DNA from: Hydrogenophaga sp.
GTDB taxonomy: Bacteria; Pseudomonadota; Gammaproteobacteria; Burkholderiales; Burkholderiaceae_C
Assembly: GCF_019635465.1 (NCBI RefSeq)
Contig: NZ_JAHBZK010000019.1
Location: forward strand, 43,703-107,702
DNA: 64,000 nucleotides
Direction: 5' to 3'
The translations under genes and the position numbers were made by a program. Positions 8,301 to 29,297 of the stretch are shown piece after piece; position 1 is the first letter of the stretch, and the number at the start of each line of letters is the position of its first letter. The notes beneath the pieces were generated by a model that had not been told where the DNA came from, did no database searches, and saw only the letters and a program-made list of their open reading frames with translations.

Positions 8301-9926
8301 GCCAGCGCTGTCAGCGAAGCGCGGGCCAATGCCCAGCGGATCGAGGGGGCGTTCTCGCTGTGGGGCTTGCGCGCTGACGCAGGGCGCGACGCGCTGTACC
8401 ACCTGCCGGTGGCACTGGCCAATGCGCTGGCACCCCGTTCGTCAGAGCCGGTGCGGCTGGTGGTGGCAACCATGGGCGCGCACAGCGTGTTGGGTGAGCC
8501 GGTTCGTTGCAGCGAGGCGGCCTTGGCCATGGGGCCGGTGCTGGCGATGCCGCTGGAGTTGCCCGGCCTTCGCATGCGCCAGCTGGATCTCCCGGTGGAG
8601 GAGGTCGACAAGCAGCCGATGCTCGTGCAGGCCTTGATCGATGAGGCAACCACGCGCGACCACGAAGACGTCGTGGCACGTCGCATGGGCCAGCGCTGGC
8701 TGCGACGGATGGAGTCCTGTCCGCTGCCCAGGGTTTCGCCTGACCAGCCGTTGTTGAGCACGGGCGCCGTCGTGGTGATGACCGGCGGACTGGGTGGTAT
8801 GGGGCTGGCCATTGCGCAGCGACTTGCGCAGCGACACCAGGCGCGATTGCTGTTAACCGCGCGCACCGCACTGCCAGCCCGCGCCGAATGGGCGGCGTGG
8901 CGGGCTTCGCACGACGCAGGCGATCGCACCGCGCAGGTGATCGCCGCGCTGCAGTCCATCGAAGCGGCTGGCGGCGAAGTGGAGGTGGCCTGCGCCGATG
9001 CGGCGGACGCCTCGGCGATGGCCGAGGCCATTGAAACCGCCCGACGACGCTGGGGGCGTATCGACGCGCTGATACACGCGGCCGGTGTGGCGGGCGAGGG
9101 GACTCTGGCAACCCTGAAATCGACCCAGGCGGTCGACGCCGTGCTGGCCCCCAAGGTGGATGGCCTGGGCGTGTTACGCGATTTGCTGGCCAATGACGCG
9201 CTGGAGTGCGTCGTGCTCATGGGGTCCATCAACGCCGTGCTGGGTGCACCCGGGGTGAGCGACTACGCCTCGGCCAACGCGGTGCTGGATGCCTTTGCCG
9301 AGTCGAATGAGGTGCCGCCGAACTGGCGCCGTGTGCTTGCCTTTGACTGGGGTGCCTGGCGTGAGGTCGGCATGGCGGCCAGGCTGGAGGTGCCTGCCTG
9401 GCGTCGGGCAGCCTGGGATGCCTACCTGGCCAAAGGCATTGGCACCGAGCAGGGGTTGGACGCATTCGAGCGGGTGATGGCCAGCGCGCTTCGCCGTGCG
9501 GTCGTGGTGCCCTACGACCTGCCTGCGGCCTTGGCGCTGACGCGTGCGGCCGTGTTGAACCCCGCACACGCTCAGCCCGACCCTGCGCAACCACAGGATG
9601 CCGCCACCGCGACATCTGATCGTGCGGCCGCGGGCAAGCCCGTCGCGCCGGTGCGAACCGATGATGTGCAGGGGCAGGTGGCTGCCATCTGGATGGAGTT
9701 GCTCGGTCTGGAGCAGGTGGTTCCCGAAGACGATTTCTTCCAGCTGGGCGGTCATTCGCTGCTGGCCACCCGGGTGCTGGCGAGGGTGCGCGATTCCATG
9801 GGGGTTCAGCTCGCGCTGCGTGACATGTTCGATGCTTCGACATTGCAAGCGTTCGCAGCACGGGTGCAGGCAGGCCTGAGTGGGACAGAATCGGCCGATG
9901 ATGACCGGGAGGAGATCGAGTTTTGA
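5376..9926 (+). CDS. Type I PKS module: KS-AT(malonyl)-KR-ACP
   Basis: A 1516-residue modular polyketide synthase. KS about 10-430 with the active-site Cys in TACSTS near 182 and the two His in EAHGTA and NLGHL. AT about 530-830 with GHSIGEY near 623 and HAFH near 724; HAFH is the malonyl-CoA signature. A W-x-Y-x-P-x-W linker then a KR, with NADPH loop TGGLGGMG near 1136 and the S...Y...N set (DYASAN near 1297). The LDD motif of B-type and the Trp of A-type ketoreductases are both absent, so hydroxyl stereochemistry cannot be called. ACP has GGHSL near 1459. There are no DH, ER or TE domains, so the expected product unit is a beta-hydroxy acyl extension. The C-terminus is acidic (DDDREEIEF), fitting the short linear motif that TubC/beta-hairpin docking domains bind; the next gene starts with such a domain. 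Confidence 0.93.
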   Translation: MDSKDTFPPHAIAIVGMAGRFPDAQDLDGFWRNIREGVESLETFSDEDLREAGVDPALSAQPHYVRRGTVLQDAEHFDAAFFGMSPREAQVIDPQQRIFLECAWEALEHAGYAPGAIDAPVGVYAGASMNSYLLAQILRNPKVAATVGGYQLMLGNDKDFLCTRVSYKLDLHGPSMTLQTACSTSLVAVQVACRALERHECDIALAGGVSVSYPQRGGYLYQEGMILSPDGHCRPFDADAKGTRPGAGAGIVVLKRLADALADGDTVHAVIRGAAINNDGSGKAGYTAPSVDGQVEVIATAQILAGVQPHSIGYIEAHGTATPLGDPIEIAALKQVFASDTDAAGHCRLGSLKANLGHLDAAAGVAGLIKTVLVLKHRELPPLVNFQRANPQLDLANSPFTASAEVAPWPAGETPRRAGVSSFGIGGTNAHVVLEEAPEPAARDRHAAPHLVVLSARSEAALASASQRLAAHLHKHPGEALADVAWTLQVGRRAFAHRRAVVAGSTAELAQALEAGSRPPVHSSLHEGGERPVAFLFSGQGSQFAGMGAGLYETYPVYRDAVDRCAVQLQATLGRDLRDLLFATQGDTTINETRYAQPALFVTEYALAMLWQSWGVRPAAMLGHSIGEYVAAHLAGVMTLADALTLVAARGRLMQSMAPGAMAAVHMDKAELKAWLGAHAPNLEIAAVNAPGLCAIAGPRQVMDAALVALAAQGVEAQLLHTSHAFHSSMMDAVLTPFTDLVAQRVLSAPVVPYVSNVTGQWITAEQATSPAYYAEHLRSAVLFEAGVRTLGADASLHLLEVGPGRSLSTLAGLSLGPKGVRRVVASLGGAREPQQEARALLEAAGRLWLAGAALDASGMHAGHHPRRIPLPTYAFERQRHVIEAAPGDSSVGVETPASPSTSRASRDSAEVTYRADVGDWLYAPTWVRAPDNRAPGLKDTWLIAGGEDALATALAQGLQAMGADVVRASTVQEAASAVSEARANAQRIEGAFSLWGLRADAGRDALYHLPVALANALAPRSSEPVRLVVATMGAHSVLGEPVRCSEAALAMGPVLAMPLELPGLRMRQLDLPVEEVDKQPMLVQALIDEATTRDHEDVVARRMGQRWLRRMESCPLPRVSPDQPLLSTGAVVVMTGGLGGMGLAIAQRLAQRHQARLLLTARTALPARAEWAAWRASHDAGDRTAQVIAALQSIEAAGGEVEVACADAADASAMAEAIETARRRWGRIDALIHAAGVAGEGTLATLKSTQAVDAVLAPKVDGLGVLRDLLANDALECVVLMGSINAVLGAPGVSDYASANAVLDAFAESNEVPPNWRRVLAFDWGAWREVGMAARLEVPAWRRAAWDAYLAKGIGTEQGLDAFERVMASALRRAVVVPYDLPAALALTRAAVLNPAHAQPDPAQPQDAATATSDRAAAGKPVAPVRTDDVQGQVAAIWMELLGLEQVVPEDDFFQLGGHSLLATRVLARVRDSMGVQLALRDMFDASTLQAFAARVQAGLSGTESADDDREEIEF
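9907..9914 (+). promoter_or_regulatory. Ribosome binding site for the TTG start of the second NRPS
   Basis: GGGAGGAG sits 8 bases before TTG at 9923. The TTG overlaps the PKS stop (TTGA), and the peptide from this codon starts immediately with a TubC-like helix, so TTG is preferred to any later ATG. Confidence 0.6.
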
Positions 9927-12900
9927 ACGCGCATGAGCTGCTGCACCGGCTGCAAGAGCTCGGTGTGGAACTGGCGGTGTCCGAAGGCCGGCTGCGCGCA
10001 AGCGCCAGCCGCGGTCGGCTCGACGACGAGCTCAAGGCGGCCATCGCGGCCAACAAGCTCGAGCTGATCGCTCTGCTCGATGCGCGACATGGGGCAATTG
10101 AGTCGTCGACGCTGCCTCGGGTGAATCGCGAGGGCCTGTTGCCCTTGTCCATGTTTCAGGAGCGCCTGTGGATCCTGCAGCGGCTCGATCCACAAAGCAC
10201 CACCTACCTGTTGGCGCTTGCCTGGCCGGTATCGGGCGAGGTTCCCCGTGATCGCCTGGTGAGCGCGGTCCGGCGCGTGCATGCCCGCCACCTTGGCCTG
10301 CGGGTGCACTTTGTGCAGGAAGGTGACGCGCTGGGCGCCCGGGTGGTCGACGTGCCCGAGGTGCTGGTGCGTGACATGCGCGAGATTGCGCCTGAGGCGC
10401 GCCGGGATGCGGTGCAGTCGGCCATCGACGCCGCCGTGCACACCCCGATCGATCTGGCTGCGCAGACACCCTTGCGCTTCGAGGTGCTGGACTTCGGCCC
10501 TGATGGGCAGGTGCTGCTCGCCGTGGCACACCACATTGCGGTGGATGCCTGGTCACTGAACATCCTGCTGCGCGAACTGGGTGAAGAGCTTGTGCAGCCG
10601 CAACCGGAGCTGTCAGCTGCCGATGGCTTGCAGTACGCCGATTTCGCGGCCTGGCAGCGCACGCACCAGCAACCGCAGACGCTGGCCAGCGAGCTCGACT
10701 GGTGGAGCCAGGCACTGCAGGGCGCGCCCCAGACCTCCATGTTTGTGCCCGACCTGGTTGATACCGACGTGCCGGCCCGAGGTGCAACCGTCGACTTCAC
10801 GCTGGACGCGGAACTCACTCGCGGCCTCAAGCAATGGGTGCAGCCTCGTCACGTCACGGTCTACATGGCATTTCTGGCCGCGATCGCCACGCTGCTTCGC
10901 GTTCACACCGGCCAGCAAGACGTCTTGCTCGGTAGCCCGATGGGGGTTCGCGAGCGGCCGGAATTCGAGTCGCTGATCGGGCCATTTGTGAACCTGTTGG
11001 TGCTTCGCCTGCAGATGCAGGACGACCCCTCGTTTGCCGATCTGGTGCAACGGGCGCGTGGGGCCTTGCTTGACGCCCACGAACACCGCGCGACGCCCTT
11101 CGAGAGCGTGGTCGAGCGTGTGCGACCAACACGTTCATTCCAGCATTCGCCGCTGTTTCAGGTGGCGGTGGTGTATCACCAGGCGGGCGCGCAGAGCGAC
11201 GTGGTGGTTCACAGTGGGGGTGCGCTCAACGAGATAACCTGGTTCGCTCGTGAAGTCGATGCCTGCATTGTCTGCAGCCTGGAATACCGCAGCGACCTCT
11301 ACAGCGCGGCGAGCATGCAACGCCTGGCGGCCCAGTTGCAAGCCCTGCTGACTGCGGTGGTGGCACAGGGCGATGCGCCGCTGAGCCAGCTGCCCTGCAT
11401 GGATGCCGCCGCGCAGCGACAGGTGTTGATCGAGTTCAATGACACCGATCAGACGCTGGATGACAGGCCCTTCGTTCGCCAATTCGAGCAACAGGCGGCC
11501 AGGGCGCCGGAGCGAATCGCCGCTGCATTCGAAGGCGCGACGCTGAGCTACGAGGCACTCAACCGGCGCGCCAACCAGTGGGCGCGACAGTTGCGCGCTC
11601 TGGGCGTGACTTCCGGCGTGCGCGTGGGTGTGTGCGTCGAGCGCTCGCTGGACATGCTGGTGGCGCTGATCGCAGTTCAAAAGGCCGGCGGCGCCTATGT
11701 GCCGCTTGACCCGGGCTTCCCGGCTGATCGGTTGGCTTACATGCTCGAAGACAGTGGCGCACCGGTGCTCATCAGTACCGGCGAGGCTCTGGACATGGTG
11801 GATCCGCCGCCAGGGGTTCAGCTGTTCGATCCTGCACAACAGGCCACTGCGCTTGCTGGTCTGGATGCGCGCGACCTGGACGTTCACCTGAACCCCGGCG
11901 AGGCGGTGTATGTGATCTACACCTCGGGCTCCACCGGTCGGCCCAAGGGCGTGGCGATCTCCCATGGGGCATTGAGCAACTTCCTCGGCAGCATGCGGCA
12001 GGCGCCCGGCCTGTCGAGCGACGACGTGGTGGCGGCGGTCACCACGATCTCTTTTGACATTGCCGGGCTGGAGCTCTACCTGCCGTTGCTGGTGGGTGCT
12101 CGCGTGGAGCTCGTCTCGCGCGAGGTCGCCACCGACGGGCAGGCGCTGGAGGCACAACTGCGTGCGGCCGGTGCCACCGTGCTGCAGGCCACGCCTGCGA
12201 CGTGGCGCCTGTTGCTGGAGTCGGGCTGGCGGGGCGACCGCACGGTGCGCGCCTTCTGCGGTGGCGAGGCCCTGCCCAGAGAGCTGGCCGATGCCTTGCT
12301 CGAGCGTGTGGGCGAGCTGTGGAACCTGTACGGACCGACCGAAACGACCATCTGGTCGACCATCGAATGTGTGCCACGCGCCAGCTCGCCAGTGAGCATC
12401 GGCAGGCCGATCGCCAACACCCGCGTTTACGTGCTGGACGCTCACCGTCGTCCCTTGCCGATTGGCGTTGCGGGGGAGCTTTGGATCGGTGGGCAGGGTG
12501 TCGCGATGGGTTACCACCAGCGTCCTGAGCTCACGGCCGAGCGTTTTGCCCCCGACCCCTTTGCACCGAGCGCGTCTGGCGGCGTCGAGCCACGGATGTA
12601 TCGCACCGGCGACCTGGCCCGTTGGGATGCGGACGGGCGCCTGTACCACCTGGGGCGGTTGGATCACCAGGTCAAGATCCGCGGCTTTCGCATCGAGCTG
12701 GGCGAAATCGAGGCGCGATTGGCCACCCATCCGTCGGTGCAGCAAACCGTGGTGATGGGCAGAGAGGCAGCGCCTGGGGATCTGAGGCTGGTGGCGTATG
12801 TCGTCCCTGCACCCGGCGCCGACCTGACCGCCAGCGATGTGCGTCGCCACCTGCGTCGTGACTTGCCCGACTACATGATTCCAGCGGTGGTGGCTTCGGT

Positions 12901-13237
12901 TGACGCCATACCACTGACCCCCAATGGCAAGGTGGACCGCGCGGCCTTGCCCGATCCGTTCCGCAACGCCGTGCAGGCCTCACGTCACTATGTGGCACCC
13001 GCATCCGGAGCGGAAGAGACCATGGCGGCGATCTGGTGCGACATTCTGCGCGTGGAGCGTGTGAGCGCCGAAGACAACTTCTTCGAACTCGGAGGGCACT
13101 CCTTGCTGTCGCTGAGGGTGGTGCTGGCGGTCGAGCAGCGTCTGGGCTGGCGCATGGACGCGCGCACCTTGTTTTTCCAGAACCTGCGCCAGGTGGTGGC
13201 CTCCGCTGCAGCGGGCAAAGGAGTCGTCAAGGCATGA
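9923..13237 (+). CDS. NRPS module: TubC docking - C - A(Gly-like) - T
   Basis: About 1104 residues, starting at TTG in a 4-base overlap with the PKS gene. Residues 1-55 form one TubC-like docking domain. Condensation domain about 70-500 carries HHIAVDA near 202, with the final Gly of HHxxxDG replaced by Ala. Adenylation domain about 515-1010: TSGSTGRPKG near 668, YGPTE near 803, NGKVD near 1000. Specificity residues read D-I-L-Q-F-G-L-I-W-K, close to the glycine code but with Phe at the 299 position, so Gly is less certain here than in the first module. Carrier domain GGHSL near 1058. No thioesterase follows; instead the ATG of an alpha/beta hydrolase overlaps the stop. The acidic tail of the preceding PKS and this N-terminal docking domain form a plausible cognate pair. 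Confidence 0.92.
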   Translation: MNAHELLHRLQELGVELAVSEGRLRASASRGRLDDELKAAIAANKLELIALLDARHGAIESSTLPRVNREGLLPLSMFQERLWILQRLDPQSTTYLLALAWPVSGEVPRDRLVSAVRRVHARHLGLRVHFVQEGDALGARVVDVPEVLVRDMREIAPEARRDAVQSAIDAAVHTPIDLAAQTPLRFEVLDFGPDGQVLLAVAHHIAVDAWSLNILLRELGEELVQPQPELSAADGLQYADFAAWQRTHQQPQTLASELDWWSQALQGAPQTSMFVPDLVDTDVPARGATVDFTLDAELTRGLKQWVQPRHVTVYMAFLAAIATLLRVHTGQQDVLLGSPMGVRERPEFESLIGPFVNLLVLRLQMQDDPSFADLVQRARGALLDAHEHRATPFESVVERVRPTRSFQHSPLFQVAVVYHQAGAQSDVVVHSGGALNEITWFAREVDACIVCSLEYRSDLYSAASMQRLAAQLQALLTAVVAQGDAPLSQLPCMDAAAQRQVLIEFNDTDQTLDDRPFVRQFEQQAARAPERIAAAFEGATLSYEALNRRANQWARQLRALGVTSGVRVGVCVERSLDMLVALIAVQKAGGAYVPLDPGFPADRLAYMLEDSGAPVLISTGEALDMVDPPPGVQLFDPAQQATALAGLDARDLDVHLNPGEAVYVIYTSGSTGRPKGVAISHGALSNFLGSMRQAPGLSSDDVVAAVTTISFDIAGLELYLPLLVGARVELVSREVATDGQALEAQLRAAGATVLQATPATWRLLLESGWRGDRTVRAFCGGEALPRELADALLERVGELWNLYGPTETTIWSTIECVPRASSPVSIGRPIANTRVYVLDAHRRPLPIGVAGELWIGGQGVAMGYHQRPELTAERFAPDPFAPSASGGVEPRMYRTGDLARWDADGRLYHLGRLDHQVKIRGFRIELGEIEARLATHPSVQQTVVMGREAAPGDLRLVAYVVPAPGADLTASDVRRHLRRDLPDYMIPAVVASVDAIPLTPNGKVDRAALPDPFRNAVQASRHYVAPASGAEETMAAIWCDILRVERVSAEDNFFELGGHSLLSLRVVLAVEQRLGWRMDARTLFFQNLRQVVASAAAGKGVVKA

Positions 13238-14004
13238 CGCCGCTGTATTTTGGTGACCGCTCGCGGCGCCTCTTCGGGCTGTATACCCCGGCGCATGCCA
13301 GTGGCACGCGTGCGCGCGGTGCTGTGATTTGCGCGCCCTGGGGCGTCGAGCACTTGCGCGCGCACCGCAGCATGGCGCAGTTGGGCAAGTGGCTTGGCGA
13401 GGCCGGCGTGCATGTCTTGCGCTTTGACTACCACGGCACCGGGGACTCGGCGGGCGACATGGGCGATGCGCGACTGGACGGATGGCGCGACGACGTGATG
13501 ACCGCTGTCGAAGAGCTCAAGGACACCGCAGGTGTGCAGCGCGTGACGCTCGTGGGTCTGCGGCTCGGGGCGGTGCTCGCCGCGCAGGCGGCGGCCGCGC
13601 GACGCCGCGACATCGATGGCCTGGTGCTCTGGGACCCGGTCGTTCATGGCGCTACCTATCTGCGCGAATTGCAAGCGCTGCACGCCCAGACCTTGCATGC
13701 CCGTGCGTTGTCTGGCCAGGAGGGCGAGTTGCTGGGGTTCCCGGTCAGCGAAGGGCTGCTGCAGGACATGGCTGGCATGGACCTGCTTGAGCAGGTGGCG
13801 AAGTGGCCGAGCCGCATGCTGGTCTTGAGCAGCGGTCCGATGGAGGAGGGCCCGGCGCTTACCGAGGCGCTTCGCTCGGCCGGTCGCGAAGACGCGGTGG
13901 AATGCCTGGACGTGCAGGCCGCCTGGTTGGAGGACCGGCATTCGGGTGCCGGGGCGGTGCCGGTGAAGTTGCTCCGGCGAGTCGTCGATTGGACGATCGC
14001 ATGA
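13234..14004 (+). CDS. Alpha/beta hydrolase, exosortase-hydrolase-2-like, Ser replaced by Arg
   Basis: A 256-residue alpha/beta-fold protein that starts at ATG 13234 in an ATGA overlap with the NRPS stop. It has the strand-turn RFDYHGTGDS near 63-72 typical of serine aminopeptidase/lysophospholipase-like hydrolases. The nucleophile elbow reads GLRLG at 108-112, so the canonical Ser of GxSxG is Arg. From memory, the same GLRLGA elbow is usual in hydrolase 2 of the exosortase-A exopolysaccharide locus. It is closely related to the minus-strand gene at 15779-16582 (shared FDYHGTGDS, LVLW-(D/E)-P-V, GA-x-YL). It is followed by a GxCxG hydrolase in another 4-base overlap. A role in chain release or editing is inferred from position and from the lack of a thioesterase domain. 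Confidence 0.8.
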   Translation: MTPLYFGDRSRRLFGLYTPAHASGTRARGAVICAPWGVEHLRAHRSMAQLGKWLGEAGVHVLRFDYHGTGDSAGDMGDARLDGWRDDVMTAVEELKDTAGVQRVTLVGLRLGAVLAAQAAAARRRDIDGLVLWDPVVHGATYLRELQALHAQTLHARALSGQEGELLGFPVSEGLLQDMAGMDLLEQVAKWPSRMLVLSSGPMEEGPALTEALRSAGREDAVECLDVQAAWLEDRHSGAGAVPVKLLRRVVDWTIA

Positions 14005-14876
14005 ATGCCGTGGCCGAACAGACGCTGTTATTGGGGCCCGCCAATGGCCTGGTGGGCGTCATCACCCCTGCGCAGCCGCCGGCCGACGGTATTGGCGTAC
14101 CCGATGACAAACCCTTCGTGGTCATCCTCAACGCCGGCATCATTCATCGTGTGGGTCCCAATCGCCTGCACGTGTCCCTGGCGCGTGCGCTGTCCGCCGA
14201 TGGCTTTCCGGTGTTGCGGGTGGACCTGTCGGGGTTGGGGGACAGCGCGGCTCGCGAGGACGGCGCGGCCCCGCTCGAAGCCGCCATGGCCGACATCAAG
14301 GACGTCATCGACACCTTGCAGGCCACACGCAAGGTGCAGCGCGTGGTGTTGATGGGGCTGTGTTCGGGGGCCGACCATTCGGTCATCTACGCAGCCTCAG
14401 ACCCCAGAGTGGTGGGCGTAGCCTTGCTCGATCCATCGATCCCGCGCACGACCGGTTACTACCTCAAGCACTATGCGGGCCGATTTTTCCGCGCGCGCAC
14501 CTGGATGAATGTGGCCTCAGGGCGGCATCCCCTGTGGAAGGTCGTTACCCGGCGTCAATCGGTCGCCAGCGCAGACATGGCCGATGCACGCCCTGCGGTC
14601 ACCCTGGAGCATCCCGAGGTTCGGGCATTCCTTGAAAAGGCCTATGGCGGCGCGCTGGCCAACGACACACAGATGCTGGCCGTGCTGACGTCCGATCGCG
14701 AGCGTCAACACAACTACCGGCGTCAACTGCTCGATGCCTTTCCCGCGCTGAATTTCAAGGGGCGCCTGTTGATCGAATACTTTGATCACTGCGATCACAC
14801 CTTCACGACGCTGGCGAACCAGCAGCGCCTGGTGGCCCTGGTGCGGCGGTGGATGCAGGGCACCCGGTTTCGTTGA
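14001..14876 (+). CDS. Alpha/beta hydrolase with Cys nucleophile elbow (GLCSG)
   Basis: A 291-residue alpha/beta hydrolase whose ATG overlaps the previous stop. The oxyanion/turn region is RVDLSGLGDS (73-82). The nucleophile elbow is GLCSG at 119-123, putting Cys121 where Ser is expected, as in PHA synthases and in exosortase-associated hydrolase 1 (GLCD, recalled from the family). A His in the DHTF stretch near the C-terminus is the likely catalytic base, so an active Cys-His-Asp triad is possible. The paralog on the opposite strand (14919-15776) has the same elbow. It is the last gene of the plus operon. Expected location is cytoplasmic: no signal peptide or membrane segment is visible. Function may be thioesterase-like release or transfer of the chain (inference). 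Confidence 0.8.
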   Translation: MNAVAEQTLLLGPANGLVGVITPAQPPADGIGVPDDKPFVVILNAGIIHRVGPNRLHVSLARALSADGFPVLRVDLSGLGDSAAREDGAAPLEAAMADIKDVIDTLQATRKVQRVVLMGLCSGADHSVIYAASDPRVVGVALLDPSIPRTTGYYLKHYAGRFFRARTWMNVASGRHPLWKVVTRRQSVASADMADARPAVTLEHPEVRAFLEKAYGGALANDTQMLAVLTSDRERQHNYRRQLLDAFPALNFKGRLLIEYFDHCDHTFTTLANQQRLVALVRRWMQGTRFR

Positions 14877-14918
14877 CGGTGCTCGCACCCCTGGCGGGGG
14901 AGGCCGTGGCGGGTGTTG
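14877..14918. other. Gap between the two convergent operons
   Basis: Forty-two bases separate the stops of the two convergent hydrolase genes. A loose CACCC...GGGTG inverted repeat is present but there is no T-run on either strand, so no canonical intrinsic terminator can be claimed. Confidence 0.5.
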
Positions 14919-15776
14919 TCAGCCTTTGCGGTTGGCTGGCAACACGCGATGTTCGACCCAGCGCGTGGTCATGTCGATGAACGCCTGCTTGGCGGGGCCG
15001 CTGGTGATCAGGTGATCGGTGGTTTCGAGCAACTCGAACGCAACACGCGGCAACCAGGGTTGGCCGCGAAACATCGCCGCAAACTGTCCGCGGTGGTTGA
15101 ACCACTCCGGCTGGCCACCGCAGTAGGCAAACAGCAGCTCGACCCCCTGTGCAGTGAGTGTGTCAACACGCGCCATGAACTCATCCTTGGGCGGCGACAC
15201 CGACATTTCGCCCTTGGGCTTTTCGGGCGTGTCGTCAGGCGGCACCAGACGCAGTGCGCGCAGTGCCATCACCGCGGCCTTGCGCGTGGAACCGGCCAAT
15301 CCCGCGCGCCCGATCTTGAAGGCGAGTTTGCGCAGGCGCGATTGCAGCGTGGGGTAGGCATACATGTCCCACAGCAGAACCGCTCGCATGCGCGGGTCCT
15401 CCAGGGCGACCAGGTGACCAATGATGGCGCCCGAACACAGGCCCACCATGAAAAAGCGGTCACACCCGAACTGTGCCTGTGCAGCGTTCATGACATCGCG
15501 GGTATCCGCAACCCATTGCTCGGTAACAGAGCGCGTGTGGTTGCTGCGTTGGCTGTCGCCCAGCCCGCTCATGTCGAAGCGCACCGAAGCGATTCCCATG
15601 TCGGCGAGCGCGCGGGCCAGCAGGACGTTGATGCGATGGGGACCGCTGCGGGGAATCACACCGGAGTTGCTCAGCAGAGCGACCACCGGTACAGGGTTGC
15701 CGGGGATGGTGGCTGCTGGGGTGAAAGTGGCCACCAGATGGCCTTCCGACCCCACGATGCGGGTTTGCTCCTGCAT
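14919..15776 (-). CDS. Alpha/beta hydrolase with Cys nucleophile elbow (GLCSG)
   Basis: A 285-residue alpha/beta hydrolase, the last gene of the minus-strand operon. The start at ATG 15776 lies 2 bases after the stop of the preceding hydrolase. RFDMSGLGDS spans 66-75 and the elbow is GLCSG at 112-116 with Cys114 in the nucleophile place. It is a clear paralog of the plus-strand gene at 14001-14876: both share the NSG/NAG-(V/I)-I-x-R-x-GP-x-R stretch, LARAL, SGLGDS and GLCSGA. A late TTDH motif offers a catalytic His. No signal peptide. The conserved pairing of one GLCSG hydrolase behind one Ser-less hydrolase on both strands suggests the two proteins work together (inference). Confidence 0.8.
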   Translation of the reverse strand: MQEQTRIVGSEGHLVATFTPAATIPGNPVPVVALLSNSGVIPRSGPHRINVLLARALADMGIASVRFDMSGLGDSQRSNHTRSVTEQWVADTRDVMNAAQAQFGCDRFFMVGLCSGAIIGHLVALEDPRMRAVLLWDMYAYPTLQSRLRKLAFKIGRAGLAGSTRKAAVMALRALRLVPPDDTPEKPKGEMSVSPPKDEFMARVDTLTAQGVELLFAYCGGQPEWFNHRGQFAAMFRGQPWLPRVAFELLETTDHLITSGPAKQAFIDMTTRWVEHRVLPANRKG

Positions 15777-15778
15777 GG

Positions 15779-16582
15779 TCAGTTCAAAGAAGACAAGAGC
15801 ACCCTGGGAATGTCGGGTGGCGCGATGGCGGTTCCCATGGCCTGACTGGACATCCAGTCGGTGGGGTGTTCGACGGTGTGCAGACGAAGGGCGGCCAGTC
15901 CTGTGTGGGCGGCGAGCGGGTTGGGCCGATCGCCTCGCGTGGCACAGGTGACCTGAAGCCCGCGCCGCAGGGCGGGGAGCACGTTGAAATCGGGCAGGGC
16001 TCGCAACTCGTCCACCAATCGGGCACCGAAGGTGAAACCCAGGACGTCGCCGGGCAAGGTGGGCTCGGCCACTTTCGCTTGGCGTACCAGCTGGTCCCAA
16101 GGTTGGGCAAACATCATGGCCAGCTCGGTTCGATGGCCTTCCAGCAAGGCATCAAGGTACTGGGCGCCATTGAGCACCGGCTCCCAGAGCACCAGGTGCC
16201 TCGGCGGTCGCCTGGCCAGCAAAGCCGCACGCAAGGCGATGACCGCGCCCAGCCCCATGCCGAACCAATGCACCGGCACGTCGTCGGTGGCCACCAGTTC
16301 GTGTGCGATCAATGTGTCGTGTACCCAGTCGTCGAGTGACTGGTCTGCCTCGTCACCGAGCGAATCGCCGGTGCCGTGGTAGTCAAAGCGCAGCGATTCG
16401 ATGCCTTCGCGCGACAGCCGCTCGCCAGCGACCCGGAAGACGGCCGCACTGCGCACTGCCTCCTGCCCCAGTGGGCGACAAAGCAGGAACCTGGCGCGCG
16501 GGGGCGTTGCTCCCTCGGCGAGCGCGTGAACACCCACCATCGGCCGGTTCCATGGGCCGAAATGTCGGATGGAAATGGTCAT
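15779..16582 (-). CDS. Alpha/beta hydrolase, Ser replaced by Gly (GMGLG)
   Basis: A 267-residue alpha/beta-fold protein starting 37 bases after the megasynthase stop. RFDYHGTGDS is at 65-74. The nucleophile elbow reads GMGLG at 108-112, with Gly110 where Ser should be, so classic serine-hydrolase chemistry is not expected. It is the counterpart of the plus-strand gene at 13234-14004, and like it comes directly after the synthase gene and directly before a GLCSG hydrolase. Possible roles are a scaffold or regulatory partner of the Cys hydrolase, or carrier-protein binding; none is shown by the sequence alone. Confidence 0.78.
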   Translation of the reverse strand: MTISIRHFGPWNRPMVGVHALAEGATPPRARFLLCRPLGQEAVRSAAVFRVAGERLSREGIESLRFDYHGTGDSLGDEADQSLDDWVHDTLIAHELVATDDVPVHWFGMGLGAVIALRAALLARRPPRHLVLWEPVLNGAQYLDALLEGHRTELAMMFAQPWDQLVRQAKVAEPTLPGDVLGFTFGARLVDELRALPDFNVLPALRRGLQVTCATRGDRPNPLAAHTGLAALRLHTVEHPTDWMSSQAMGTAIAPPDIPRVLLSSLN

Positions 16583-16619
16583 GGACCCCGACGGTAACAG
16601 GCCTGGCCGGTCATCGCAG

Positions 16620-29297
<12,678 letters not shown>

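Noticed and set aside
8760-9310. Assignment of KR stereochemistry type
   Set aside because: Neither the LDD motif of B-type nor the Trp of A-type is present, so no call is supported.
14877-14918. Intrinsic bidirectional terminator
   Set aside because: Only a loose CACCC/GGGTG pairing and no T-run on either strand.
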